From Paraeggerthella hominis (GTDB lineage Bacteria > Actinomycetota > Coriobacteriia > Coriobacteriales > Eggerthellaceae), in the NCBI RefSeq assembly GCF_021044775.1, contig NZ_JAJNOQ010000011.1, forward strand, positions 1-64,000: a stretch of 64,000 nucleotides of DNA, given 5' to 3'. The notes beneath the pieces were generated by a model. It searched no databases. It was not told the DNA's origin and saw nothing but the letters and a program-made list of their open reading frames with translations. Both the position numbers and the translations under genes were made by a program. Shown here piece by piece: positions 1 through 8,585 of the stretch (its first letter is position 1; each line of letters opens with the position of its first letter).

Positions 1-126
1 GCCTAGTCCTCGGCCGAATCGCCGAAGAAGAGCCCTGCCGCCGGGGTTTGCGCGAGCATGCCCGAATCAAACGGCCCGATCCCGAAAAAGCAATTGACAA
101 AACCATAGAAACACCCCCCCCCATCG

Positions 127-194
127 CGCAATCCGTGCGCACGACGTCGAATATTACGCAGTCCGTGCGCACGACGTCGAATTTCGCGCAGTCC
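127..194. repeat. 30-bp direct tandem repeat, two copies plus a partial third
   Basis: Units begin with CGCA at 127, 157 and 187 and share the core CCGTGCGCACGACGTCGAAT. The third unit is cut after CGCAGTCC, where the 142-bp element begins at 195. The abrupt stop suggests the element inserted into or next to the array. No gene is credible in 1-402; besides this array the gap holds a poly-C run near 112 and the element at 195-336. Confidence 0.8.
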
Positions 195-336
195 TGTCAA
201 AACGATCGAGTTTTGCGGCGATTTTCCGCCTTTTTATGATTGCTCGCCAACACACGATTTTCATTGTCCCAGTTCAGAAGCTTATCCGCTTGCTTTATCC
301 TGGTTTGAGGACCAGCAAAACTCGTCCGTTTTGACA
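195..336 (+). repeat. 142-bp inverted-repeat element, copy 1
   Basis: Starts TGTCAAAACG and ends CGTTTTGACA, so the ends form a terminal inverted repeat of about 22 bp with few mismatches. Each end is itself a small palindrome, CAAAAC-N6-GTTTTG. An inner hairpin CTGGT-N6-ACCAG lies near the right end. The same element, at the same length, occurs at 1933-2074 (same orientation) and 50366-50507 (inverted). The right 44 nt appear identical in all three copies. No protein is encoded. It looks like a MITE-like or REP-like unit; no target-site duplication is obvious. Confidence 0.85.
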
Positions 337-402
337 GATGGGCCCTACGCGTCCGAAAACCGATCGAAAGTCGGCAGCGTCCCGAAAGCCCTTCACGGCA
401 AC

Positions 403-1458
403 TCACAGCACTGCGGCTCTCAGCATGCGGCACGCTTGCGCGAAACCATCGTACGGACGAACCCGCTCGCCTAAAGCAGCAGCAAGCTGACGCGCCGCCT
501 TGTCGAAGCGAGCAAGATCCATGATCTGGTGATTCGTCATCGTGCGCACCGACACCCCCAGATGGGACAAGTCATCGCGACGTTCCGAATCCCTTGCGAT
601 CCGAGAAGGACCGGTATGGTACTCGTCGCTTTCGTACTCAACGTCGAGCTTCGCTTGCGACCAGTACAGATCGCATAAGTAGTATCCCTTTTCGGTGCAA
701 TCTCGCCGCGCGTCCGGCACATCCATTCGATAATTCAATTCGGGATGCGAAAGCGCATAGCCGCCCATTCTTCGCGGAAGGCAAAGCAGCAACGTCAAAG
801 CCGTCTCGCGCGGCGAAGCGGAACAGGCGACCAAATGCTTGAGGACTCTTCGAGCCGCAGCCGCGCCAGGAATTCCCCGTGCAGATTCGACGTATCGAGC
901 AAGGGCCGACGCCGTGGTCAAAAGCATGGGCCTCCCGTACCGCGTGCGCCCATCGCAGTTGCGCGCGTACGTTCCGCACAACTCGAATCCCAAGGCAAGA
1001 AGCTCCAACGCAGGCAAGACGGAAGCCATCTGCACGAAGCACAGCTCCGGCGAGCTCGCGTACAGATCTTCGTCCAATCGCACGAATGATCCAGGAGGAA
1101 ACGGGCGCGCATGAACATGGCAGCGCACGCCGACGCGGTCGATCCGATCGCACGTACAGGGCACGACCACATGCACGGGCGATTCGCGAGAAACGCGCCC
1201 GAGCGGCAATCCGCTTTCAAGAAGCAGGGAATCCCCGCGAGCGCGATCGACATCTACGGCCTTGCGGCCCTGGAAAAACGCCGCGGTATCGGCATCGCGG
1301 CTGCGAGCCCGCGCCGCCTTGTCCGCATCGCCGATAAGCTCCGACGATCCGACGGGATGCCGAACGCGTTTTCCAGAGCAGGGCACCCGAAGGCGGGCGT
1401 CGAACCTTCCCGACCGCCAACATTCCAACGCTGTTATATGGCTGATGTATATAGTCAT
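403..1458 (-). CDS. Orphan protein with a DUF559/Vsr-like nuclease-type C-terminus
   Basis: 351 residues. The region around residues 270-310 reads DVEYESDEYH, then SERRDDLSHLGV and TMTNHQI. This resembles the acidic-plus-basic core of the DUF559/Vsr branch of PD-(D/E)XK-like nuclease folds, followed by the typical alternation of strand and polar turn. The N-terminus (ISHITALECWR) is similar in flavour to orphan proteins common in Eggerthellaceae. The ATG at 1458 has no clear ribosome site; an A+T-rich stretch lies just upstream, so weak or leaderless translation is possible. No partner methylase or toxin is adjacent. The gene stands alone between two direct copies of the 142-bp element. Function is unknown; a DNA-processing or defence role is inference only. 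Confidence 0.55.
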   Translation of the reverse strand: MTIYISHITALECWRSGRFDARLRVPCSGKRVRHPVGSSELIGDADKAARARSRDADTAAFFQGRKAVDVDRARGDSLLLESGLPLGRVSRESPVHVVVPCTCDRIDRVGVRCHVHARPFPPGSFVRLDEDLYASSPELCFVQMASVLPALELLALGFELCGTYARNCDGRTRYGRPMLLTTASALARYVESARGIPGAAAARRVLKHLVACSASPRETALTLLLCLPRRMGGYALSHPELNYRMDVPDARRDCTEKGYYLCDLYWSQAKLDVEYESDEYHTGPSRIARDSERRDDLSHLGVSVRTMTNHQIMDLARFDKAARQLAAALGERVRPYDGFAQACRMLRAAVL

Positions 1459-1508
1459 ATATTAAGACTAGCAAGGGCAACGCCCCTCATGTTCGCGGAC
1501 AATCGTTT

Positions 1509-1574
1509 CGTTATCTTCACGTTATCTTGCGCTGGATTCCTGCTAGATTCCCGCTAGACCCGTGCTAGATTCCT
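1509..1574. repeat. 11-bp-period degenerate tandem array
   Basis: Six 11-bp units: two of CGTTATCTTNN (1509, 1520), then four GCT(A/G)GATTCC-like units starting at 1531, 1542, 1553 and 1564. It lies 51-116 bp upstream of the orphan nuclease-like gene, in its promoter area. The period is close to one helical turn, so it could be a stacked protein-binding array. Confidence 0.6.
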
Positions 1575-1738
1575 GCAAGGTTTTCGCAAAACCACGCCCA
1601 GAAGACGGCAGGCGTGCATCCGCGCCGATGCACGCGCAGGCAAAGGCGAAAGCGGGATCGCGGCTGAAAGCAAACGGCGAACGGGCGGGCCGAGACGAGC
1701 GCGCAGCTAGAGGAAGGCACGCGGGTCAAAGTGGACGC

Positions 1739-1846
1739 ACGGCTGGAAGCAGGTACGCAAGCTGAAGCAGGCGCGCAAGCTGAAGCAGGTCCGCAGGCTG
1801 AAGCAGGCGCGCAAGCCGAGGCGAGCGCACCGGCTGAAACAACCGT
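1739..1846. repeat. 18-bp tandem repeat, six units
   Basis: Units of consensus GCAAGCTGAAGCAGGCGC run from 1739 to 1846. The period is a multiple of three, so on the plus strand it can be read as an (A/T/P)QAEAG hexapeptide repeat in an open frame from 1731 to 1988. That frame has no ribosome site and runs into the 142-bp element, so I do not call a gene. The whole 1459-2278 gap otherwise holds only the 11-bp array, element copy 2 and the hppA terminator. Confidence 0.7.
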
Positions 1847-1932
1847 GCGGACCGAAGCGGAGCACGCAGACCGGCGGAACGGACAGCTTGCAGGAACGCG
1901 TGCAGTAGCAGAATGTATTCGACACGGTCCGC

Positions 1933-2074
1933 TGTCAAAACGATCGAGTTTTGCGGCGATTTTCCGCCTTCTCGAGGTTGTTCGCTGATGCGTGATTTTC
2001 ATTATCCCAGTTCAGAAGCTTACCGGCTTGCTTTATCCTGGTTTGAGGACCAGCAAAACTCGTCCGTTTTGACA
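1933..2074 (+). repeat. 142-bp inverted-repeat element, copy 2
   Basis: Same length, ends and orientation as the copy at 195-336. The first 37 nt and roughly the last 80 nt match copy 1 closely; most differences fall in a 25-nt interior stretch (about 1971-1995). With copy 1 it brackets the orphan nuclease-like gene as a direct repeat of about 1.74 kb spacing. Confidence 0.85.
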
Positions 2075-2225
2075 AAACTTCGAACTGAAGATGGGGTCAG
2101 CGAGGACTGCAAGTCCCCGAAGCGCAAGACGGAGCCGGGCACGTCGCAAGCCCCCGAAACTGGAACGGAACCGGGTACGCGGGCAGCGCCCGTCCTCGCC
2201 GCGCGACCGCCTCCTAAAACAACAC

Positions 2226-2250
2226 GGGACCCGGCGCGAAGCCGGGTCCC
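2226..2250 (-). terminator. Terminator of hppA
   Basis: Perfect stem GGGACCCGGC/GCCGGGTCCC with a 5-nt loop, 28 bp past the hppA stop. On the minus strand it is followed by GTGTTGTTTT. Confidence 0.8.
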
Positions 2251-2278
2251 GAAACGTGCAAGCTTTTCGAACGAGCGC

Positions 2279-4399
2279 TTACATCATCGTCTGAATCGCG
2301 ACGAACAGCGGGGTGAACGTCAGCGAAACGATGGTCATCAGGTTGATGAGGATGTTCATGGACGGACCAGAGGTGTCCTTGAACGGATCGCCCACGGTGT
2401 CGCCGACAACGGCGGCCTTGTGAGCATCGGATCCCTTACCGCCATGATAGCCCTGCTCGATGTACTTCTTCGCGTTGTCCCACGCGCCACCGGCGTTGGA
2501 CATGAAGATGGCCATGAGCATACCCGTGGCAACGGCGCCGGCCAAAAAGCCGCCCAGCATAGCCGGGTTGAAGCAACCGATCGCGACCGGCACGATAATG
2601 GCAAGGCAACCGGGAAGCATCATCTCGCGCAGCGCGGAGCTGGTGGAGATGGCCACGCACTTGTCGTACTCGGGCTCGGCCTCGTACTCCATGATGCCCT
2701 TGATCTCACGGAACTGGCGACGCACTTCCTCGACCATGGCATGAGCAGCGCGGGACACGGCGCCCATGGTGAGGGCCGCGAACATGAACGGCATCATGGC
2801 GCCGATGAAGATACCGGCAACGATCAGAGGATCGGTGAGCGTCAGCTCGAAGTTCGGAATAGCATGGTGCATCGTGGCCTGGTAGGACACGAACAGCGAG
2901 ATAGCGGACAGGCCCGCAGAGGCAATGGCGAAGCCCTTCGCGATGGCAGCGGTGGTGTTGCCCACGGCGTCCAGCGCGTCGGTGCGATCACGCACTTCCT
3001 CGGGAAGTCCGGCCATCTCGGCGATGCCGCCCGCGTTGTCGGCAACAGGGCCGTACGCGTCGACGCCAATGGTGATAGCGGTGTTGGAAAGCATGCCAGT
3101 TGCGGCAAGACCCACGCCGAACAGGCCGACGGCAATGCCGCCCTCAGCCGAGGCGAGCGGGAACGCAAGGTTGCCGAACGTGTACGCGCCGATGATAGCC
3201 AAAGCAACCAGCACGATCGGAGCGATGGTGGACAGCATGCCCGTGCCGATGCCCTCGATGATGACCGTGGCGGCACCGGTGTCGGCAGCCTCGGCGATCT
3301 TGTGGACCGGCTTGTACTTGTCGGAGCAGAAGTACTCGGTGATCTTGCCGATGGCAAGGCCGGCCACCAGGCCGCACAGCACCGAGCCGAACAGCCACAG
3401 CGGCTGCGCCTCGACGGACTGGGAGTTCCAGATGGAGAACAGGCAGAAGATCACGACGATCTCGATGCCGGCAGCCAGGTACGTGCCGCGGTTGAGCGCC
3501 TTGTGCAGGGCAGCGCCTTCCTTGGTGCGCACGGCGAACAGGCCGATGATGGACGTGAGGATACCGGTTGCCGCGATGATGAGCGGCGTCACCAGGGCCC
3601 ACACGAGGTCGCCCGTGGCGAAGTACCCGCCCAGCGCGCCGAAAGTGGCGGCCAGGATGGTGGGGGCCAGGATGGCGCCCGTGTAGGACTCGAACAGGTC
3701 GGCGCCCATGCCGGCCACGTCGCCTACGTTGTCGCCTACGTTGTCGGCGATGGTGGCGGGGTTGCGGGGATCGTCCTCGGGAATGCCCGCTTCCACCTTG
3801 CCCACGAGGTCAGCGCCAACGTCGGCGGCCTTCGTGTAGATGCCGCCGCCCACACGGGCGAACAGCGCAACAGCAGAAGCGCCGGTGGCGAAGCCTTCGA
3901 CCATGCCGATGTTGGTGTGCATCTGAGCAACCTCGACGATGTCGATGCCGAACACCAGCAGGATAAGCCACAGCGACAGGCCCAGCAGGGCGAACGACGC
4001 CACGCACAGGCCCATGGTGAGGCCGGACTTGAAGCTGATGTTCAGGGCCTTGGCAACCGACTCCTCGGCAGCGTGAGCGGTACGCGTGTTCGCGCGCGTT
4101 GCCACGTGCATGCCAACGTAGCCGGCCGCCGCAGACATCACGCCGCCCGTGACGAACGCAAGCGCCGTGATCGGCGACAGGAATACCGCCATAACAACGG
4201 CCACGATCACCATGAAGATCACGAGCAGCTTGTACTCGCTCATCAAAAACGCCTTAGCGCCCTGCTGGATCTTCAGGGAGATGTTATTCATCTTGTCCGG
4301 ACCCGGGTCCTGCTTCAGAACCCACGTTCCGAGGTAGGCTGCCATGCAAATGCCGATGAGGGCGCACACGGGAGCCATCCATGCGACTGCAGTAGTCAC
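2279..4399 (-). CDS. hppA: Membrane-bound ion-translocating pyrophosphatase, K+-dependent type
   Basis: 706 residues, about 16 membrane segments, the usual length for the family. It hydrolyses pyrophosphate in the cytoplasm and pumps H+ or Na+ outwards. The catalytic region is visible: DVGADLVGKVEAGIPEDDPRNPATIADNVGDNVGD around residues 185-220 is split here as DVGADLVGKVE and DDPRNPATIADNVGDNVGD. The GNTTAAIAKG motif has Ala where K+-independent enzymes have Lys, so the enzyme is probably K+-dependent; whether Na+ or H+ is pumped is not decided. I chose the GTG at 4399 because AAGGAGGAGACAC precedes it. The gene stands alone, divergent from the LtaS-like gene, and would recover energy from biosynthetic PPi in an anaerobe. 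Confidence 0.96.
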   Translation of the reverse strand: MTTAVAWMAPVCALIGICMAAYLGTWVLKQDPGPDKMNNISLKIQQGAKAFLMSEYKLLVIFMVIVAVVMAVFLSPITALAFVTGGVMSAAAGYVGMHVATRANTRTAHAAEESVAKALNISFKSGLTMGLCVASFALLGLSLWLILLVFGIDIVEVAQMHTNIGMVEGFATGASAVALFARVGGGIYTKAADVGADLVGKVEAGIPEDDPRNPATIADNVGDNVGDVAGMGADLFESYTGAILAPTILAATFGALGGYFATGDLVWALVTPLIIAATGILTSIIGLFAVRTKEGAALHKALNRGTYLAAGIEIVVIFCLFSIWNSQSVEAQPLWLFGSVLCGLVAGLAIGKITEYFCSDKYKPVHKIAEAADTGAATVIIEGIGTGMLSTIAPIVLVALAIIGAYTFGNLAFPLASAEGGIAVGLFGVGLAATGMLSNTAITIGVDAYGPVADNAGGIAEMAGLPEEVRDRTDALDAVGNTTAAIAKGFAIASAGLSAISLFVSYQATMHHAIPNFELTLTDPLIVAGIFIGAMMPFMFAALTMGAVSRAAHAMVEEVRRQFREIKGIMEYEAEPEYDKCVAISTSSALREMMLPGCLAIIVPVAIGCFNPAMLGGFLAGAVATGMLMAIFMSNAGGAWDNAKKYIEQGYHGGKGSDAHKAAVVGDTVGDPFKDTSGPSMNILINLMTIVSLTFTPLFVAIQTMM

Positions 4400-4477
4400 G
4401 TGTCTCCTCCTTTTTTCGACCAATACGATATGCGACCTTTTCGCCGGGCATTCGAGCGAGAAAGTCGCAACCGCTTT

Positions 4478-4505
4478 ATTCTAGAGGATTTGCAGATAAT
4501 GTGAA
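4478..4505 (-). promoter_or_regulatory. Sigma70-type promoter of hppA
   Basis: TTCACA, 16-bp spacer, TAGAAT on the minus strand; each hexamer has one mismatch to consensus. It lies about 80 bp ahead of the GTG start. Confidence 0.65.
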
Positions 4506-4614
4506 CCCGTAATCGAGTTTTTTTGGATACATGAAATTGCAAGCGTTTCACCAGGAATCAGGCCGCGCATCGACAATCAGGGCGGATTCAAGCTGCAAAC
4601 GAAGCGATATCCGG

Positions 4615-4620
4615 TATACT
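4615..4620 (+). promoter_or_regulatory. Possible -10 box of the LtaS-like gene
   Basis: TATACT 56 bp ahead of the ATG at 4676. No convincing -35 is seen at the usual distance. Confidence 0.35.
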
Positions 4621-4675
4621 TCGCCTTTTCACATCACCGACGATGCATGCATCTGAACCACGCGAGGAGCACGTT

Positions 4676-6589
4676 ATGCCCGGTATACGCCACGCACGCG
4701 CCGCACAAGACGCGGTGCGTGCGCTTTTCGCCCTGATCGCGGGCGCCGTCGATCGCTTCCGATCCCTGCCGTCCGCGAAAAAGGCGCGTCCCTTCGTTCT
4801 TGCGCTTGCCGTGCCAACGGCTTTCCTGCTGCTCGAAGTGCCCTACAACGCGAACCTGCTTTCCATGGATCCTTATTATGCGGGGTTGAACCTCGTCCTC
4901 TTGGCGATCCTTTTCGGCATCTGCTACTTCGTCGGGCAGCGCTCCCGCGCGGCTGTTGCGGCGTTTCTGCTGGCTTGTCTGGCGGCCGGAACGGCAAACC
5001 ACTTCGTCATCATGTTCAAAGGCCAGCCCGTCGTGCCTGCCGACCTGTTCGCCCTGTCCACGGCCGCGTCGGTGGGATCGGGCTACTCCTTCGAGCTTGA
5101 CGCGAGCCTGCTTGCGAGCATCATGCTGTTCTTGGGGTACTGCGCCGTGCTGTTCCTGATGCCGAAGCAGCGGCTCTCGTTCCGACGCGGCTTGACCAAC
5201 GCCACGTGCGCGCTTGTGCTGGTTGGAGGCTTCGGCTGGTCGCTAGCCGCCGTCGACATCGAAAAAGCCTTCGATTGCACGGTGGACGTATGGGGCGTCA
5301 AGGAATCGTACGCCGAGCAAGGATCGGCGCTTTGCTTTCTCAAGCGCGTCCAAGACCTGAGCCCTGCCGAACCCGACGGATACGCAACCGCGGCCATCGA
5401 GGACATGCTGGACTCGTACGCAGACGCCACGGCCATCCCGGAAGCGCATGCCGGCGAACTTGTCGAACAGCCCACGGTCATCGCCATCATGAACGAGACG
5501 TTCTCCGACCTGTCGCGCTACCCCGGCCTTGCCGACACCGAGGCCCGCCCCGCCCGGTTCCACGAGCTTGCCGCCGAAGCGCTCGAGGCCGGCGAAGCCT
5601 ACGCCTCGGCCATGGGAGGCGGCACCTGCAACAGCGAGTTCGAGTTTCTGACCGGGTCGAGCATGGCGCACCTGGGCGGAGGCGTGTATCCGTACGTGCT
5701 TTACGACCTGGACAAAGCCGAAAGCCTGGTGTCGTACTTCTCATCGATGGGCTACGCCACGCACGCGCTGCATCCGGCCGAGGGCACGAACTGGAGGCGC
5801 GACCGAATCTACGCGCAGCTGGGATTCGACCGATTCAGCGACATAGCCTCCTTCGACGGCGCGGACACGTTGCGCGGCCTGGTCACCGATCGCGCCACCT
5901 ACGACTACGTGCTGAACCTGTTGGCGGAAAACGAGCAGCCCCAGTTCATCTTCGACGTGACCATGCAAAACCACGGCGGCTACGACGTGGGCGGCCTTTC
6001 CGAAGAGATGAGCGTGAGCGTTCCGCTTCCCGACGGAACCACGTCGCTCGAGCTGAACGAGTACGCAAGCGTCATCCGCCAGGCAGACCAGGATCTGGCG
6101 TATCTGACAGAGCAGCTGAACGCGCTTGAGAGGCCGGTGGTCCTCTGCTTCTTCGGCGATCATCAACCCGGTTTCAGCGACTGGCTGTTCGAAGCCACGC
6201 ACGAAGGCGTGTCCGCAGACGATCTGGGGCTCGATGCCGTGCAGTCGCGCTACGCTGTACCCTACCTCATCTGGGAAAACGACGCCGCACGCGCAATCAA
6301 GCAACAGCGTGGAAACCCTGTCGAGGACGAAGCCGACGCCCTCGCCACAGGACCGGTCGAGCAACGGTCGAGCCTGAACTACCTGGGCGCCAAGCTGGTG
6401 GACTCAGCAGGCCTTCCCACCACGAACTACCAGCGCTTTTTGCTGTCGATCAGCGAATCCATACCCGCCGTCAACCTCAACGGCTACCTGAGCGCCGACG
6501 GCACCTGGCACTGGCTCGACGAGGAAGCGGACGCCGAAAACCTGCTAGACGCCTACGCCTGGATACAGTACGACAACCTGTTCGGCTAA
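4676..6589 (+). CDS. LtaS/MdoB-like membrane sulfatase-fold phosphotransferase
   Basis: 637 residues. Five membrane segments fill residues 30-215, followed by a large extracytoplasmic alkaline-phosphatase-superfamily domain. Core motifs seen are IMNETFSDL (probable Thr nucleophile), GGGTCNSEFEFLTG, TNWRRDRIYAQLGF, DVTMQNHGGY and CFFGDHQPGF (metal-binding Asp/His). This matches the LtaS/phosphoglycerol-transferase family, which moves glycerol-phosphate or similar groups onto cell-envelope glycans or lipids. The true substrate is unknown; Coriobacteriia are not known for classical lipoteichoic acid. The start at 4676 is set by GAGGAGCACGTT; an in-frame ATG at 4643 lacks such a site. Monocistronic. 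Confidence 0.85.
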   Translation: MPGIRHARAAQDAVRALFALIAGAVDRFRSLPSAKKARPFVLALAVPTAFLLLEVPYNANLLSMDPYYAGLNLVLLAILFGICYFVGQRSRAAVAAFLLACLAAGTANHFVIMFKGQPVVPADLFALSTAASVGSGYSFELDASLLASIMLFLGYCAVLFLMPKQRLSFRRGLTNATCALVLVGGFGWSLAAVDIEKAFDCTVDVWGVKESYAEQGSALCFLKRVQDLSPAEPDGYATAAIEDMLDSYADATAIPEAHAGELVEQPTVIAIMNETFSDLSRYPGLADTEARPARFHELAAEALEAGEAYASAMGGGTCNSEFEFLTGSSMAHLGGGVYPYVLYDLDKAESLVSYFSSMGYATHALHPAEGTNWRRDRIYAQLGFDRFSDIASFDGADTLRGLVTDRATYDYVLNLLAENEQPQFIFDVTMQNHGGYDVGGLSEEMSVSVPLPDGTTSLELNEYASVIRQADQDLAYLTEQLNALERPVVLCFFGDHQPGFSDWLFEATHEGVSADDLGLDAVQSRYAVPYLIWENDAARAIKQQRGNPVEDEADALATGPVEQRSSLNYLGAKLVDSAGLPTTNYQRFLLSISESIPAVNLNGYLSADGTWHWLDEEADAENLLDAYAWIQYDNLFG

Positions 6590-6605
6590 GGCCGAGACAA
6601 CGAAC

Positions 6606-6635
6606 AAGGCGGGAGACGATACCGTCCCCCGCCTT
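6606..6635. terminator. Bidirectional hairpin between convergent genes
   Basis: AAGGCGGGAGAC and GTCCCCCGCCTT form a stem with a short loop between the LtaS-like gene and ribF, which converge here. Confidence 0.6.
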
Positions 6636-6664
6636 GCGCCATTCCCCGTTTTGCGCGCACAACC

Positions 6665-7588
6665 CTACAGGTTATCCCTCACCCATTGGATGTTGCCCTG
6701 CACGGTGGCTATGAGCTCTTCGAGGTCGTCGAACTTGCGCATGGGTCGCAACCAGTGCAGGAACTCCACCTTGATGGGCTTTCCGTACAAGTCGCCCGAG
6801 AAATCGAGCAGATGCACTTCGCAGGTGGCCGTCGCGCGATCGGCGAACGTAGCCGCCACGCCCACGTTGACCGCAGCCTTGTAGCGAGCGCCGTCGACCA
6901 CGGCCCACGCGGCGTACACGCCGTCGCCTAGCGGGCGCAGCTGATCGTCCACCACCAGGTTCGCCGTCCGAAATCCCAGGTCCGCACCCTCTCCGCGCCC
7001 GGGCATTACCGTTCCCGTCATGAAGTACGCGCGTCCTAGAAGCCGGTTCGCTTCCTCGATGGCGCCGTCGGCCAAAAGCAGGCGGATGCGCGTGGCCGTT
7101 ATGGGCGCGCCGTCTTCGCTCTTCAGGCTATGGGCGCGCACGTGCGTGCCCTCGACAGAGCCCCACGCATCCAGGTCGTCCACGGTTCCTGCCGCGCGAG
7201 CTCCGAACTTGAAGTCGAACCCCACGTGTAGAAACGCCGGCGGCGTACCGTCGAACGTCTGCACGAGAAAGCGCTCGGGCGAAGACGCCGCGAATTCCCG
7301 CGTGAAAGGAAGCGCCACCACCGCGTCCACGCCGGTTTGCGCCAGCATGGCCAAGCGCTCGTCGTTCGTCATGAGCTTCTTGAGCCGATCGGGGTGAAAC
7401 ACCTCGTCAGGATCGATGTCGAACGTCAGCGCCACGCTGCGTCCGCCGCTTTCGCGCGCCGTCTCGCGCGCGCAGTCAAGCAGGAACCGATGCCCGCGAT
7501 GCACGCCGTCGAACACGCCGAACGCGCACGACGCGCCGGAGAAGAACGCATGGTCGAAAGATTCGTCCGCCCTATAGATCTTTGCCAC
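6665..7588 (-). CDS. ribF: Bifunctional riboflavin kinase / FAD synthetase
   Basis: 307 residues, normal length. The N-terminal FAD synthetase (nucleotidyl-transferase) domain carries FGVFDGVHRGHR near residue 25. The C-terminal flavokinase domain carries GRGEGADLGFRTANL and a GVYAAWAVV strand. It makes FMN and FAD from riboflavin, which the flavoproteins in this window need. The GTG at 7588 fits the conserved start (AKIYRADE) and overlaps the truB stop by 17 bp, so the two genes are co-transcribed. It is the last gene of the nusA operon. Confidence 0.93.
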   Translation of the reverse strand: MAKIYRADESFDHAFFSGASCAFGVFDGVHRGHRFLLDCARETARESGGRSVALTFDIDPDEVFHPDRLKKLMTNDERLAMLAQTGVDAVVALPFTREFAASSPERFLVQTFDGTPPAFLHVGFDFKFGARAAGTVDDLDAWGSVEGTHVRAHSLKSEDGAPITATRIRLLLADGAIEEANRLLGRAYFMTGTVMPGRGEGADLGFRTANLVVDDQLRPLGDGVYAAWAVVDGARYKAAVNVGVAATFADRATATCEVHLLDFSGDLYGKPIKVEFLHWLRPMRKFDDLEELIATVQGNIQWVRDNL

Positions 7589-8585
7589 GAGACACCCCCG
7601 TCTGAAACACGCAGCGCGCCTGATACGCAGCGCGCGCCTGATCGTAACCGTACAGCGCAACCAATTTGTTGTCGGCAATCACCGCAACCGTCTCCCCGTC
7701 CTTCGGACCCGTGCAGCTTTCGCGCACGCCCGAGGTGCACGCGCACAGCTCAAGGTCGGCCGTCGAGCGACGCCGCTCGTACAGGGGATGCGCCGAAGCA
7801 GGCAACGGAGAGCCGTTCGCCACCTTCGGGACAGCCGCATCCTGCGCGAACAGGAAGCGCCCGCCCAAAAGCCGAATGGGATCGAGCGCGGCGCGGTCCT
7901 TGAGCTCCGCGAGCACGTCCAAGCTGACGCACTCTTCCAAGTCGAGCGTCCCCAGGCGCGTCCGCTCCAACGCGGCAACGTGAGCCGGGCAGCCGAGCGC
8001 CACCCCCACGTCGCGCGCCAATGCGCGAATATAGGTGCCCTTCGACACGTGGAACGCCACGTCCCAGGTGGGAAGCTCGTCGCCGCGGCCCTCGCGCACC
8101 TCGAGCAAGCGCGCCTCGTACACCTCGATGTCGCGCGGAGCCAGGTCGATGATATTGCCCGCACGCGCAGCTTCGTAGGATTTCTTCCCGTTCACCTTGA
8201 TGGCGGAATACGCCGGCGGCAGCTGCTTGCTAGCCCCCACCAGTCCCTCCACAAACGAAGCGGCGAAGACGGGGTCGGTCACGCAAGCCGGAACGTCGCC
8301 CGTCCGCGTCACGCGGCCCTCGGCATCGTCGGTATCGGTCCCCACGCCGAACGCGATGGTCACGCGGTAGTGCTTGTCGTGCGCGGTCAAATACGACCCG
8401 AGCCTGGTGGCGGGGCCGATACAGATGGGAAGCACCCCGGTTGCCATGGGATCGAGCGTGCCCGTGTGCCCCACGCGACGCTCCCCGAATATGGTCCGGC
8501 ATCGATTCACCACGTCATGCGAACTCATGCCGCCGGGCTTGTTGACCCCTACGACCAGCGAAAGCCCCGATGTTCCCCGCTTCAC
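7572..8585 (-). CDS. truB: tRNA pseudouridine-55 synthase
   Basis: 337 residues. VNKPGGMSSHDVV opens the catalytic domain, and GHTGTLDPMATG holds the catalytic Asp (about residue 45). PPAYSAIKVNGKKSYEAAR and KGTYIRALARDVG are further family motifs. It makes pseudouridine 55 in the T-loop of tRNA. The C-terminus is a PUA-like domain. The start shares GTGA with the nrnA stop (4-bp overlap); a second GTG at 8594 is an alternative. Confidence 0.94.
   Translation of the reverse strand: MKRGTSGLSLVVGVNKPGGMSSHDVVNRCRTIFGERRVGHTGTLDPMATGVLPICIGPATRLGSYLTAHDKHYRVTIAFGVGTDTDDAEGRVTRTGDVPACVTDPVFAASFVEGLVGASKQLPPAYSAIKVNGKKSYEAARAGNIIDLAPRDIEVYEARLLEVREGRGDELPTWDVAFHVSKGTYIRALARDVGVALGCPAHVAALERTRLGTLDLEECVSLDVLAELKDRAALDPIRLLGGRFLFAQDAAVPKVANGSPLPASAHPLYERRRSTADLELCACTSGVRESCTGPKDGETVAVIADNKLVALYGYDQARAAYQARCVFQTGVSRGKDL

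Noticed and set aside
1565..2002. Ala/Ser/Cys-rich open frame on the minus strand
   Set aside because: It mirrors the 18-bp tandem repeat and ends in the 142-bp element. No ribosome site and no domain.
1913..4504. Very long plus-strand open frame opposite hppA
   Set aside because: Antisense to a well-defined pyrophosphatase; His/Gly/Arg-rich composition typical of high-GC shadow frames.
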